Position numbers and translations under genes: made by a program. Source: Niebla homalea (taxonomy: Eukaryota > Ascomycota > Lecanoromycetes > Lecanorales > Ramalinaceae). Taken from it: a DNA stretch of 64,000 bases. Where the stretch lies: contig JAHGAU010000030.1 of NCBI GenBank assembly GCA_019925105.1, positions 682,001 to 746,000 on the forward strand. The letters run 5' to 3'. This document shows, piece by piece, positions 1 through 14,094 of the stretch (position 1 is the first letter of the stretch; the number at the start of each line of letters is the position of its first letter). The notes under the pieces are model-generated. The model was given only the letters and a program-made list of their open reading frames with translations, had not been told where the DNA came from and did no database searches.

Positions 1-2610
1 AACTTAAATAGTATTACTTATTTATCCTATTTATAATTATTATTATATAGGAATAATTTATAAACGTAAGTAACTTTATTACGTTAAATTGCCCGTTCTT
101 ATTTAAAGAAATATTTATATAACGATAATAAATCCTTATATAGGCGGTTAGTCTTATATTTAATTAATATAATAATAATTATAAAATCTTAATTAATATA
201 TTTCCTTAAAAATATATATAAAAGTTAAAAAATCGGGTATTTAATCTATTTATAATTTTTATATTTTATATTATATAAATTTAATAAGGCTATATTATAA
301 GCGTTTAATTCCCTTAAATTAAACTATATTATAATTATATAGCCAAGTATTTTATATATTAATTATATTTATTAAAAGCTCTTTAATATTAAATTTATTC
401 AAGCCGGTTTCCTTAATTTCCGTTTATATTAAAAACGTTATAAATCTCGGGTTTATTAAAATTAAATTAATTATATATATATTATAATAAAAACTTATAC
501 TTATTATTACTTTATTATTACTTAAATCTTCCTATAAAGGATTATTATTATCTTTTATTAACTTTAATTTTTACGTCTTATTTAACTTAAAATTATAGCT
601 TAAGGCGAAAACATTAATATATTAATTATTAAGAATATTAATAATTATAAATATAATAAGTATAAAAATAATTATATTAATTAATATATTAATTATCTAT
701 AACGTTTTTTTTAGTTTACGTTTTTAATAAAACCCGGTTTTTAATAATAATTTTTTTTTATTTATTAATCTTTTTCAGTTTAAATAAATAATAGCTTAAG
801 GCGGTTTAATTGGTATATTTTATTTTTTCTAATTATTATTTTAAGGGGTAAAATTAAATAATCCGATTACGCGATTTTACTATATATAAGTTTTATAAAA
901 GCTTTTTTTATATTTTATATTTTTTTTACGGATTAAGCTTCTTATTTTATAATTTATAAAATAAGTTATCTTAAAAAGTAATATTATTAATTATAAGAGA
1001 TTTATCCTTTAAAAGCTTTTTTTTATTTTAAATTTTACTTATGGATTAAGCTTTTTATTATGTAACTTATGAAATAAGTTATCTTAAAGAGTAATATCGT
1101 TAATTATAAGAAACTTATCCTTTAAATAATTAATATATATAAAGGAAGTACTTAAGTTTTAAACTTTTAAAGCTTTTTATATATAATAATTATTTTCTTC
1201 GGATTTTACTTTAAGTAAAAAGTTTATGAAAGGGTTCTTAATATAATTTATAATTATAAGACTTAAAATTATAATATTATAAGGGTATTAAAATAAAAGA
1301 TTACTTAAAAAGTTACTTAATAAAAGAAAAAGTAAATAAGGAATTAAGAATTTAAAATTAAGAATTTTAATAAATATATTAATAAATTTATAAATAAAAT
1401 AAATGTTAAATTTAATTTATTAAAATTTTTAAGGTTAAATCCCGGGGCTAAGAATCTATAAAAAATTATATTTTAGTTATTATAAAGATTAATATAAATA
1501 ATCCGGTTAAGCGTTAAAATAATATTATTATTAAAACGATATATACTACGTTTATTACCGAGTTTTTAAAGTAATTTAAGAGTTTTTTTTTAAGTTAATT
1601 AAAATCGGGGTTAACGCTATATAAGTCTTATAAGGATAAAATAGTATTATATTTAATAGCTTTAATTATTAAAAAGATAAGTAAAAAGGTTATTAATTGA
1701 AATGCTAAATAAGAACAAGATTATATTTATTATTCTATATTATTTAACTTTTTTCTGGGTGAATTTAAAGTATTTACTTTTTTAACGTTAAGCCCAATCG
1801 GGTATAAATCTTGGCGGTAGTAAAATTCACTTTAAATCCGTATTAACCAGTAATTTTACCTTAAAGAATCTTTTATTTTATACTTAATTATATTTACATT
1901 TTATACTTATCTAATATTTATCCTTTATATTTTTTTAATTATTAAATAATTAATAAATATTACTCTTATATTATTATACGTATATTATACCGTATATAAT
2001 AATCCGTATTAATTAAATTATTAAAAAATTAATTAAAAAGAAACCTTAATTATTAATATAAGTATCTAATATAAAGACTTTAAGAGGTTAAGGAATATTA
2101 ATTATTAAAAAGAAATATAAAGTATAAGTAAAAAGTAAATTTTTATTATAATTATTATTATAATTATTAAAATTAATATAATTAATTTAATAAAAATATT
2201 ACGTAAAATTAAGTGTTATTAAAAGTTAATTAAATTTTAACCTCTTTTTACGTTAATAATACGTTTATATAAAAAGATTACTTTTAAATAAACTAAAAAA
2301 AACGATTTCCGATTTTAATAAGTAGCTATTTATATTATTTAAAAAGTAATAAAAATATATTTTATTTTTTACTTTAAATATAAAATTATTAATATAATTC
2401 TTTATACTTTATTAATTTTACATTAAAAATATATAATTTCGCTTATATCTACGTTAAGTACGTTATTATTTAAGTTAAAAATAATTAATTAATTAAGGTA
2501 ATAATATAAGCCGGTAAAACTTTCTTCTTCTTTACGTTTATAAATTAACCGAGCTTTATATTATTATTTATAAATATATAACCGTTAAGCGGTTTAACTT
2601 ATTAACCTAA

Positions 2611-2840
2611 ACGCGGTAATAAATCCCGGGGTGGTAAATCCCGGAGGGGTAAATCCCGGGGTAATAATACCCAGGGTGCTCTATATGGTCGTGGTAGTAA
2701 TGGTGGTAATAGTAATCGCGGTGGTAAATCTTATTATAATAATAATAACGGTAGTAATAATAACGATAATAATAACAATAATAATAAGGAGAATAAAAAT
2801 ATTAAAAACAAGGATAATAATATTTATACGGATATTTTAA
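2611..2840 (+). pseudogene. Relic of an Arg/Gly/Asn-rich coding segment, perhaps retrotransposon gag
   Basis: One plus-strand frame stays open through codons reading RGNKSRGGKSRRGKSRG, then a Gly/Asn-rich run, while surrounding DNA is full of stops. The tandem GGTAAATCCCGG units (about 2620-2680) and GGT/AAT codon runs contain no CpA, which would explain their survival under RIP. Similar Gly/Arg/Asn-rich tails occur near the nucleocapsid region of fungal copia-type gag proteins; that assignment is inference. No initiator or zinc knuckle is visible. Confidence 0.3.
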
Positions 2841-3230
2841 ATACTTAAGGGGAAGGTATTAATACTTAAAAAGATATAAATACTTAAAAGGATATAGATA
2901 CTTAAGGGGAGAATAATACTTAAAAAAAGAATAATATTTAAAGGGAAAATAATATTAATATTAATATTAACGTTAATATAAACGTATAAATAATTAAAAT
3001 TATTATTATAAGAATTATTATAATTACTATTATATTTATCGTAGTTTTTAAAGAATATAATTAATAAATAATTCTTTTTTTAATTTTAATTAATTAATCT
3101 TTATTAAATAATATTCTAATAATAAATATTAAGATCTTAATATATTTTTATTCAATCCCAACGGAATAAGGATAAAATAAAATAAGATTTAATTTTATCC
3201 TATCTTATACGGGATGGGATATATATTGCC

Positions 3231-3265
3231 AAATCCCGTCCCATCCCGTCCCGCTTCCCGGAGTA
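3231..3265. repeat. GC-retaining repeat motif (AAATCCCGTCCCAT...GGAGTA)
   Basis: A short GC-rich segment that also occurs, diverged in its centre, at 20635-20669: both read AAATCCCGTCCCAT, then about 15 GC-rich bases, then GGAGTA. The left flank holds another CGGGATGGGAT in inverted sense (3210-3220). This resembles the end of a DNA transposon or a foldback element, but no transposase can be read. Confidence 0.4.
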
Positions 3266-4415
3266 CTTAAGCTTAAAGGTATATAACGTTTTAATTATTA
3301 AAAAGAAATTAGGTTCTTAAGATTTACTTAAATAACTATCCGCTTATTAATCCGTAAGGTTATAGATTAATTTAATTACCAATTAGTTTTAATTTACGTT
3401 AAAAGTTCTCCCTATATATTTATAAAAGATTTTTTAAGTTTTTTAAATCGTTATTATTATCGTTAATATTATTATTATTATCTTCGTTATTAATATATAT
3501 TATTATCGTATTAATATTCTACTTTTATTTCTCTTGGTTCTTATCCTTTTAATTTTTAAAGTCCTTATTATTAACTTTTAAATCTTTATATATTTAACTT
3601 AGTTAATTTTCCCTTTATTTATAATAATAAATTAATATTTTCGCCTTAAAAATTATAAAGTAAAAGTATTTTTAATAGCTATAATATCGTTTGATAATAA
3701 AGAAATAATACTTATAATTAACCTCGGTAAAGGCACTATAGAGAATATCCCGGGTTATTTATAATAGGATTAATAATTTATAAAATAATTATTTTTATTA
3801 AATTAAAATTTTATCTTTATAATCTTAAAATAACGCTATTATAAATTAACGACTTAAATAAGTATAAAGATTAATATAAACTTATTATATATCATATATT
3901 ATTTTAATTCATTATTAATAGGATTATTAAACGTATTATTTTCGTTTAAAAATAAGTTTAAGTCCTTTTTTATATAAGGCCGTTTACTTAAATTTCAATT
4001 AATTAATAAGTCAAAATTAAGGATTGCTTAATACGTATTAAAAGTTTCCCGAAACGTATTTTAATAAATATTAATTTAAAGGGTTTTATTTTACCCAATA
4101 TGTTAATTATTAATCCTAAAGATCTTATTAATACTTAAAAGGTATAAAAGTACTACTTATTTATATAAGTTATTAATAGAGCTTTACGTTTTATTATAAT
4201 ACTTAAATAACTTAATATACGCGTTTTTTAAACCCTATATAAGCTTTTTTTAATAGACTTGCTTATAACGTAAACGATTATTTTATTTTTTAATATAATT
4301 AAAAAGCTTACCGTAAACTTTAAAGATTAAATAAATTATTAACGTCTTAATAATACTTATTAATTTAATAACTTAACAGAATAACTGAATAAGCTCCAGT
4401 AAATATCTTACGTAG

Positions 4416-4578
4416 TGTTAGGAACCGAAAGGTGGTAAGTATATGATTGATGGTGAGCTATCTGCAGTGGCTACGGATTTAAGTGTGCGTACGCTAAGAC
4501 CCCCGTGGAAGCTACCCGCTATACCTATACTTACCGTAAACCGTAATATTATATATATAGAGACTTAGTTCTTTAATA
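4416..4578. repeat. Left LTR of the 4416-6467 element
   Basis: A 163-nt direct repeat partner of 6305-6467. The two copies differ mainly by G/A and C/T transitions, as expected of independent RIP. Confidence 0.7.
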
Positions 4579-6304
4579 ATATACCAGAAAAATCAAAAAA
4601 TATAACGTTTTCATCGTAATAACGGTAATAAAGTTTACGACGTTATAAATAGCTTCGGAATTAGAAAATAAGTATATTTCGCGTTAAGGATATTAAGGAA
4701 ATAAAAAGACATAATAATAATTAAGCATTAAAATAAAGTAATAAGTATATATTAAGAAAAACCGTAAATTATAAGTTAAAAAACCCGGTATCCACCCGGG
4801 ATATAATTATATTTTTAAAACGTAAAATTAAGTTAAAAAGCTTAAAAACAAAATATCCAATAAATAGCCGGACGTATCTTAAATAAGTTATTATAAGAAT
4901 TATTTATTATTCTTTTTACCCTTTTTATAAACGTTTTTAAAAAATTAAATTATTATAATTAATAATTATTATTTATTTAATAAGCTTATTATTTATACTT
5001 ATTAATATTTTTATAATTAATATAATCGTATTATTTATTATATACATTAAAGCCGTTTACGTAATAAGCTTATAATTTATCTTTAATCATTAATTATAAC
5101 TTTATTAAAATTATAATTACGGTATATAGTTAAAGGGGCCCTCGTAGGGTATTTTGGTAATTATTTTACCAAGGGTAATAACCAGAATTATATATATTTT
5201 AAGTATAAGGCCTACGATTATAAGGTAGATTACGAGGTATAAAGTAGGTATATATTTAGAATTAAGCAGCTTAATTACGTTATATATTACGTATAAAGCT
5301 ATTTACGTTATTTATTAATAATATTAAGAAAATATAAAGTTAAACTTTAAATTATTAATATACCGTTTATAATCCGGTAAGTAAATCTTAACCGAGTTAA
5401 AACGTAATTTATAGGACGTTTTATATAAATTCTATCGTAGCCTTTTTATTTATTACGTTTTTTTTTATATATAATATTTTATATAAACTTATTATAAACT
5501 TAAGTAATTAAAATTAAAATTTCTTAAGTATTATATTAATAAAAAATTTAACGGACGGTATATTAATAACGGCCATTTTAATAACGGCTCCCAGCTTATA
5601 AAGGTATTATTTAAATATAATACCCTATAAAAGGGTACTTATATTATTTAAGATCAGCCGGTATAATTTTATAAGTATAACGGTATAGAATCTATTAATA
5701 AAGGTTATAACTTTAATACCGTTAAAGTAACCGATTTCTTTAAATCTAAACCGATCCGGTATAAGTATAATTATAATTATAAATGGAATATATTATCCTT
5801 AAGCTGGTTAATATAATATTCTATTTAATATCTTAATTAAGGGCTATATAGATTATTTATATTTAAGTACTATTATTTAATCTTTAATATCTATTATATC
5901 GTTTTTTATACTTTTTATATTATTTTAAATTTATTTTAATATAAAAACAATATTCTTAAGATTAGTTATAAATAATAATATTTTATCTTTTTTTTAATAT
6001 CTTTATTAAGATTATTATTACGTTTATACGTTTAATAACTTAACGATCTTTCTATTAAGCTTTTAAGGTAATTTCTATAAAAATAATAATAATATAGGAT
6101 AATCGACTAACTTAATAAAAGGATCGATTTCTTAATTTAAAGGGTATATTAAAAAAATAACCCGTTTAATACTTAAGGAGGAATTAAGGGTACGTTTAAG
6201 CTTATCTACGTTAATTAAGTAATAATATAGGGCTCGTAATTAATAATATAGTAATAAGTACGTATAATAACGTACTTTTAACCGTATTAGCTATTACTAT
6301 TATT

Positions 6305-6467
6305 TATTAAGAACCGAAAGGTGGTAAGTATATAATTAATAATAAGCTATTTATAATAATTACGGATTTAAGTATGCGTACGCTAAGACCCCCGCGGAAG
6401 CTACCCGCTATGCTTATACCTACCGCAAACCGTGATGCTATGTACATAGAGACTCAGTTCTCTAATA
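6305..6467. repeat. Right LTR of the 4416-6467 element
   Basis: A 163-nt partner of 4416-4578. Its right half keeps more CpA/TpG (for example CCGCAAACCGTGATGC) than the left copy, so the two LTRs were mutated unevenly. Confidence 0.7.
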
Positions 6468-6969
6468 CGTACCTTTATTTTAATTTAATAAACTTTAGAA
6501 TTTAATTAACTCCTTTATTTTCTTTAAAGAATTAATTAATATTTTTACGGAGTAATAATATACGAGTTATTATATAGAAGGATAAGTCCCAATAAATATT
6601 TACGTTTTAAAAGAGCTTTAATAATACTTCTTTACGCTTTTTATTTATAATTATTATTAAAGGTATTATAGATATTTAAGTATTTAATTTTCTTTATTAA
6701 ATTTAAATAAAAGCTTTTTTACGTTTATTATTTATATTTATATATATTACCGTTTTCTGAATTTAAAATAAGTTAAATTAATATAATAATTATTATAAAT
6801 TAATCTTACCTTTATAAGTATTTTAAGAATACTTATATTTTTATTTATTATTTCCTTAACTTTTAGTTAATAATCTTATTAATATTTAATATTATTACTT
6901 TAAGGATTAGCCTTAAAATAAATTAAAAAGGCCTTAAATGAAAGCTAGATAATATATATTAAGTATAAT

Positions 6970-9900
6970 TGATTGATTGATTGATTTATACTACGGGTCT
7001 AGCTAGGCTAATTCCGGCGTTCCTTAATATACGGCCTTTTAACCTTACTGGTAACCGTAAAAAACCTGATACTTATAATATTAAAGTAAAAACCGGCGTT
7101 TATCAGGCCTTTACCCTTTATCCTTTAAGGTAAAGGATATTAATAGCCGTTTAAAAAGTAGTAATCTATTTATATATTTCTTATATTTTAACTCCCCTAA
7201 GAAAATCCGTAATATTATAACCGTATCCTTATAAGGGCTATTTTTAAGCTCGTTATTCTTCCGTACCTTTATATATTTATATTGCCTTAATTTTATATAA
7301 TACCTTTAAATATCCTTATTAATATTTATATACTTAATATATATACCTTTTTATATTATTATCGCCGTTAATTCCTTTAAAAACTTTTAATAAGCGTTTA
7401 TTATTATATCCTTATGGTTATAGAAAATACTTTCCGGTTTATATAATTAACGTAACCGGTTTCCGTTCCTTTTTTTTTTTTTAACCAGTAATAAACTTTC
7501 TCCGTAAAGTCTTTAATAATTTTATTTATTTTTATAACGAGGCTAAACTATAATAGTAATCCAATAAATATTATAAACTTAATAATTACCCGGATATTTT
7601 ACTTTATAAATAATATTTAATAATAATTATAAGTATTAACTTTTACGATAAATTTTAACTTAACCTTTATAAATAAAAAATAAGAAATAAGGATATATAT
7701 AACGTTTTACTTTTTTTATCCGTATTTATATTTAATATTTATCCGACCCTTAATATATATAATAAATAAGAAGTAAATTAAACTATTTTTACCCGTTTAA
7801 AATTAAATCGTTAATATATTATTATTTTTCTTTATAATATTATAACGGCGGAAATACTTATTAATAATCTTTTTATTATTAAGAATTAAGTAATAATAAC
7901 CTTAAGGTATAAAGTCTTTATATTTTTATTAACGTTTAATTTATTTTATTATAATTTATAAAATAATTATTATAGCTTTTACTCTTTAAATCCTTTTAAT
8001 CTCCGTTTTTCTTACGCCTAGCGGAAATTTATACCCGCTTAAGCTAACCTCCAAGATACTGGTAAAATTAATCTTTTTTTCCGTTTATTTTTATTTTATT
8101 TTAATAAAAAAGGAAATAAATATTTTTAATTTACTTTTTTTAACTTTAAGCTTATTAAGGTTTTAACGGATTCACCCGTTTCTTATTATCGTAATTAAGT
8201 ATATATATTTTTTTAACCTTACTTAAGCGATTATTTAATTTAATAAAACTTTAATTAACGGTATAAAAACCTTAAACTTTAATACCGGGATAAAGGTTAC
8301 TTTATAAATATTATTAATTACTTTTAAATACCGATTCTAGACTTTTTATAATATTTAAATAAGCTTTCTCCTATATCCCGGAGTATCCTTAAATATATAC
8401 CAAATAACTATAACGTATATTATAACTGGCTTTATTATAGCCTGGTAAATAGTCTAGGCTTTTTATAACGTAATTCCTTATATTAATATAACGAAATAAA
8501 TAAAGTCCCTTTTTTATAAAGTTATCTTCTTTTAAATTTTTCTTATATAATCCTTTTAATCGAGCTTTTTATTTATTTAAAGGTTAAGGACTTTAATATT
8601 AATATCCGGTTTTACTATAACTTTATTTAAGTTTATTATAACTATTATATCGTATAGCCTTAAGCTCTTAATTATATAAATAAATTTATATTTACATAAT
8701 ATAAATTAAGCCTTATAAGTTCTCGCTTATTAAAAATAAACTTCATAAGTTTATTTTAATTTTAAATAATTTATACGTATAAAAATATTATAAGTTAAAA
8801 AATAAATATCATTAATAAAGCTTTTAACTTAAATCTTTTATCTTAATTTAATAAGTTTTTTAATTAATAAACCGTTAAAGAATAAGAATAATATAAAAAA
8901 AATAAATAATTTTTAAGGAATCCCCGTTATAACGGGCTTTATTAAGTTTATCTTTTATTTTAAGTTAATTAATATAGCTTAATCGTTTAAGAAACTTTTC
9001 ATTTATTTAATTAAAAAGGATAATATCCTTTTCTTTTTTAAGTTATATAATAATTTTTAATAATTTATTTTATTGAAAATACCTATAATATTAAAAGAAA
9101 GAAAACTTATAATATACTTTTTCCTATAACCTTATACCGTATATATGCCGTCGATTAATCCTTTAAAGGCTATTTTTATTAACCGATTTTTCCTTATTTT
9201 TATTTATTAATTAAAAAGAAGTTTATAGTTTTTTATATAATTATTAAGGATCTTCGTTATTATTGTTTTTAAGGTTTTCCTTAACGTATATAAGAATATA
9301 ATAGGTTTATAAGACTTTACTTTAGAATAATCCGGCTTAATAAGCTTCTTAAGGATAATTATCTTTATTTCCTTAAATTTATATAGGTAATAATTAACGT
9401 TGAAATATACTTAAAAAAGGTAAATAAAGACTTTTTAAAAAAATAAAGTTATTATTATTAAGAATCTATTAAGAATCTTATTTAATCCCGGGGCTTTATC
9501 CTTCTTTAATTTATTAATCGCCTTAATTTTTATATTTTATATTATTATTTTATTTATTAATATAAGGTTAAAATATAAAACGTTATTAATATCGTTTAAG
9601 TTAACTTTTAATAAAGGGGGGAAAAATACTCCTTTAAAAACCTTGATTTTACCGTTAAAAATATTAATTAATATATTATTGGGTCTTTTAAGGGGTAAGA
9701 ATTTAAGGATAAACTTTGATTTTTCACTTTATTTTTTATTATATTTCATTAGCTTTTAAATATTATAAAATAAAATTATTAAGTTATATACCGTAAATTA
9801 AAAGTATATTTATTTAACCTTCTTAATAGTCCTTTCTTTTTCCTTTTAAATAACCCTTAATTAATTAAGTATTTTTTAATTTTTATACTCAAAAGTTTAT

Positions 9901-12786
9901 TTAATTAGCCTTTTTTCCTTCGTAATCGTAATTATATATCCTTTATTTTAATAGGTTTTAACTCTTTAAGAAAATTTTATTATTAGAATAGTTTTATTAA
10001 TTACTTTATTTAATGCCTTTATTACTTATTTTATAAAAAGGTCGATCCGGTCTTAATTATTTAATTAAGGGAAGTCCGTAAATTATATTATTATTTCCTC
10101 CGTTTTTATATAAACCTTTTTTTTTTAACCGTTTTTTACGCTTTCCTTACTGGTAATAATATGGTTATATTAACAGCCTAGTTTAAAGTTATTTATATTA
10201 ATATATAATCTAAATTATATTTTAAGTTTTTTTATAGCCTATAAATTACGATTATATTAATAACCTTTTCCGTATTAAAAATTAAATTAATCGTTATTTT
10301 AAATTTATAATTCTTTTATATAATAATCTTTTATAATATTAATAATAAAAAGTTAACTTAAATAATAACTATTAATAAGTTATCCGATTTAACGTAATTT
10401 ATTATACGTTTTTTTTTCATTTTATATATAATAATATAGGTTAAAATCTTTAAATAATATATATTTACTTAAAATAATTAAAACCTTTTTAAGTAATAAT
10501 ATTATAAAAAATCCTTTTTATTAACCGGCGGTAAGTTATATATATTATAGATATTAAAATCGTTTTTTAAGTCCTTTTTTTTTATAATATAAAGTATATA
10601 AAGGTTTTTATTATAATAAATAATATCTTAATTATTTACGTTAAACCGTTTATTTATAAAGAAATATATTTTAATTATTTTATCCCCCTTAAAGGTTAAG
10701 TAAAACCCTTCCCTTGGATTAATAAATAAATATATATATAAGTTATATAATAATTTTTATATTATTATAATATTAACGTCCTTAACTTCTTTAAACTTAA
10801 ATATTAATATTATAATTTTAATTTTTTTATTACGGACGTTATATTATATTATTCTTAAAAATATTAATATATTATATATTAACCTTTATAAGGGCTCCTT
10901 TTTTTATATTTATTTAAGTTATGGATTTCTTATTAAAGTTAAGCGTTTTTTAATTTAATACTTTTTTAATTATTATTAAAAACGTAAGACGGTTAACTTT
11001 TAAAATTAAAATTGCGAAAAGCTTTTTCTTTTTTATTATTATTTACCCTTTATTATTTAATTAATTAAATTTGTATTTTAAGGCTGCTTTTAATTAATTT
11101 ATTAAATTAATTTTATACGTATCATATTGTTGGATTTTCGTGGTTATCCGGGTCTCTTTATATTTGGTTTCCTTAGCTTTTATTATATATTTAAAATCCC
11201 ATATTAGGTATCCTTCCTTATTATATGTAACGTATTTAAGTATATTCTTTATAAGCCCTTTAATTATTAACTTTATATACTTATAGGTATCGTAACCCTT
11301 AACGTAAATTATATATTTTATAATATTAAAATATTTTATAATAATATATTTATAGTTTTAATACTTAAAATATTAATAAATATCAGCCGCCTTATTTTAT
11401 AATTAAGTTATCTTAAAAGATTCCTTTTTAATAATCTTTTTATTTAAAACGTTATTATATATTTTTATTAATATTATATTTAATATAATAATAAAATATT
11501 TCTTTATATATTTTAAAGAATTAAATCTTTTTATTATTAATAAAAACCTATAATTAACGATTTTAAGCCTTAAGTAAAGAACCGTATTTTTTTTTCTATA
11601 TTCTTTAATATAGTTTTTCTTTTAACTTTCTTAAAACGTAATAAATATATTTTATTTATTATAATAATAAATAATTACCTTAAAACCTTAACCGATTTAT
11701 ATTCTTTTTATTAACTTAAGCTTTAAATTTCTTTAAGTTTTCTTTTGCCTTTAAAAATATTATATTAAAAAAAATATTTTTATTTTATAGTTTACGTATT
11801 ATAATAATCTATTCTATTAATAATTCCGTTATTATTTTAAAAGCTTTTATTAACTATAGTGGGTTCATTTTTATTATTATATTCCTTTCTTTATTATTTA
11901 AATAAACGGATTATTATTATCCTTATTTTCCTTAACGTAACCGTTTTCTTCTTTATTATCCTTTTATTTTCTATTACGGGTATCCCTTTTATTACCCTCG
12001 TTACCTAGCTTTTTCTTATTTAGGGGGCCGCTATTTTCATACTTTTACTTTATATATTTAATTTTAAACCGTTATCTTTATTTTTTATTAACGTCTTTAT
12101 TACCGCCCCTTAAGAGCCCTATAATCGCTCCGCTTCCCTTAATTTTACTTTTACTTTTATGTAAAAGTCCCTTACGCTTTTTAACTTAATCCGTAATATC
12201 GGTTAAGTCTTTAACATAATATCCTTCCATTTTACCGTAAGGAGTCCTTTTAAGGCCTTTATTATCTCCTTTACCGCCCTTTTATTTTTATTTACCGGGT
12301 AACGTATTATCTCCGTTTTTTACCTTTAATCCCTTAAGGTCTTATCCTTTTTATCAACTTTATTTCCCTTTTATATACCCTTAATAATACTTTTATTACG
12401 GTTTTTTTGCCTTTTCCCCCTACTTATACCGTTCATTATTAATACCGTATCGGCCTTCTTATCCTTTTATTTACTTATTATTTCCGTATTATTATTACGC
12501 GTTTTATACGCTTTAATACGCGTATTTTATTAACCTTAATTCTTTTACTTATTTTAAGTATTATTTAACTTATTATTTATTATTATATTATCCGTACGCG
12601 TTATCGCCGTTTCTATTAATATAAATTACTTATCCGTTTATTATTTTATTCTTAACCATTACGTTACTTTTACTTATCGCACTTAATACACTCCCTTCAC
12701 TATCGTTAAAGCTATATATATATGTATCGTTTTAGACCTCTGGGGTCCCTTTATTCGTCGCCATCCTTCTTATAAATCTAACGGGA
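6970..12786 (-). mobile_element. LINE (non-LTR retrotransposon) copy A, RIP-inactivated
   Basis: On the minus strand it begins with a short leader and an ATG at 12764 whose first codons read MATNKGTPEV, almost the same as copy B (MATNNGTPEV). It ends at 6970 with ...CTAGACCCGTAGTATAAATCAATCAATC, a simple (TCAA)n tail. The 12-bp sequence ATTAAGTATAAT lies on both sides (6958-6969 and 12787-12798) and is a likely target duplication. Length about 5.8 kb, near full for a fungal two-ORF LINE. Both frames are closed by many RIP stops. Confidence 0.75.
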
Positions 12787-12798
12787 ATTAAGTATAAT

Positions 12799-13920
12799 AA
12801 ATGCTTTATTTTATACCGCGTTAAAGCTTACCTTAACGCCAATATTTCCTTTTTAATAACGTTTATAAGAGTTTTTTACCGTAGGTTAGCCTTTTAAAGT
12901 TAAATAGTTATTATAGTATTATTATTGTTTATATTAATAATCGTAACGGTTATAATATAATCCTTTAAGCTATATTTTATAATTACCTTACTTATAACGG
13001 ACGTAAGCTAATTATTATTATAAGTACTTTTAACGTATTTAAAGCCGATTAAGGCATTATAATAATCCCAATTAAGATTAATTTAAGAAGTTATAGTCTT
13101 TATATATAATTACTTATTATTAATAAGCTAATAATTTATTATTAATAAGACCTTAATTTTATTATCCGGGAAATCTTTAAATAAATTAAGCTTAATCTTT
13201 TTTAAGCGTTTCATAATATAATTCTTTATAATCATTACGAATAGTATTAATATATTAAAGTTACAACAATAAAATAAGTAATAAATCTTATTATTATTTA
13301 TAATAATAAAAAGTAAGCTTATTCCAATTATTTATTGCCGTAAATACTTTAAAATATCACTCCGTATTAAAACTTTATTTTTAAGTAAAAACTTAATTTA
13401 TTAATTAATTAAATACTATAATATATATTAATTATATATTTATAATTATCTTTATATTTATCGGAATTAAAAGGAAAAAGAATAATACTTACTTAATTAT
13501 ATTAATTTAAATTGAAAGTTACCTTAAACCTTTTCCTTTACTTATCTTCCTATAAGCTTTACTTATTATATAATATTTAATTCCTAACGTTCCGTCCTTT
13601 TTAAAGTATTATAATCCTTTATCGTATCTTTTATAAATTATATATAATTAACCTTTTAAAGCTTTTTAACGCAATATACCTTCTTTAAAGCTTTATTAAG
13701 TTAACGATTTCTTTTTAGCCTTTTAAAAAATTTATTTATTAAGATATTATACGACTTAAGGAGTAATTTATTATTATATAAAGAAATCCTTTTAAGTCGC
13801 TTTTTTATAAATATTATATTAATTTATTTACTTTAATATTAATTCTTATTCATTAATTATAAGAAAATTTATAAATATTAAAGTAATATTATTAAATATA
13901 TTAAAAAATATAATAAGTAT
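12799..13920. repeat. RIP-degraded AT-rich DNA between LINE A and an LTR element
   Basis: AT-rich with CpA depleted; no gene or structured repeat could be recognised here. Confidence 0.6.
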
Positions 13921-14094
13921 TGTGGCGTGCTCAGTATAAAGGGTAAAAATGTATGTGATATATATGATTGTTGAGTAGCTAACTATGTGGGTATTGCATA
14001 TATGAAGGTGCGCGCCAAGCAAGCGGAATAAGGTAAAGCCGCTCCGCTCCGGTAAAGCTGAAACCTGAGGATCAGCTCTGCTAATACCCTAACA
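13921..14094. repeat. LTR, left copy (174 nt)
   Basis: A near-identical partner of 15314-15487; differences are mostly transitions (for example GCTCAGTA versus GCTTAGTA). Confidence 0.85.

Larger units (their letters stand above)
1..4415. repeat. RIP-degraded AT-rich repeat DNA
   Basis: Very AT-rich, with almost no CpA or TpG dinucleotides but retained CpG, the footprint of repeat-induced point mutation. No reading frame of useful length survives except a short Gly/Asn/Arg-rich one near 2611-2780, described separately. A GC-retaining motif lies at 3231-3265. The parent transposons cannot be named from what is left. Confidence 0.85.
4416..6467. mobile_element. RIP-degraded LTR retrotransposon remnant, 163-nt LTRs
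   Basis: Two direct repeats of equal length, 4416-4578 and 6305-6467, share blocks such as GAACCGAAAGGTGGTAAGTA, GCGTACGCTAAGACCCCCG and GGAAGCTACCCGCTAT. They start TGTTAG (mutated to TATTAA in the right copy) and end TAATA, as expected of TG...CA ends after C-to-T change. Flanks are CGTAG and CGTAC, a 4-of-5 target-duplication match. The 1.7-kb interior has no readable gene, so this is a short or non-autonomous copy. Confidence 0.7.
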
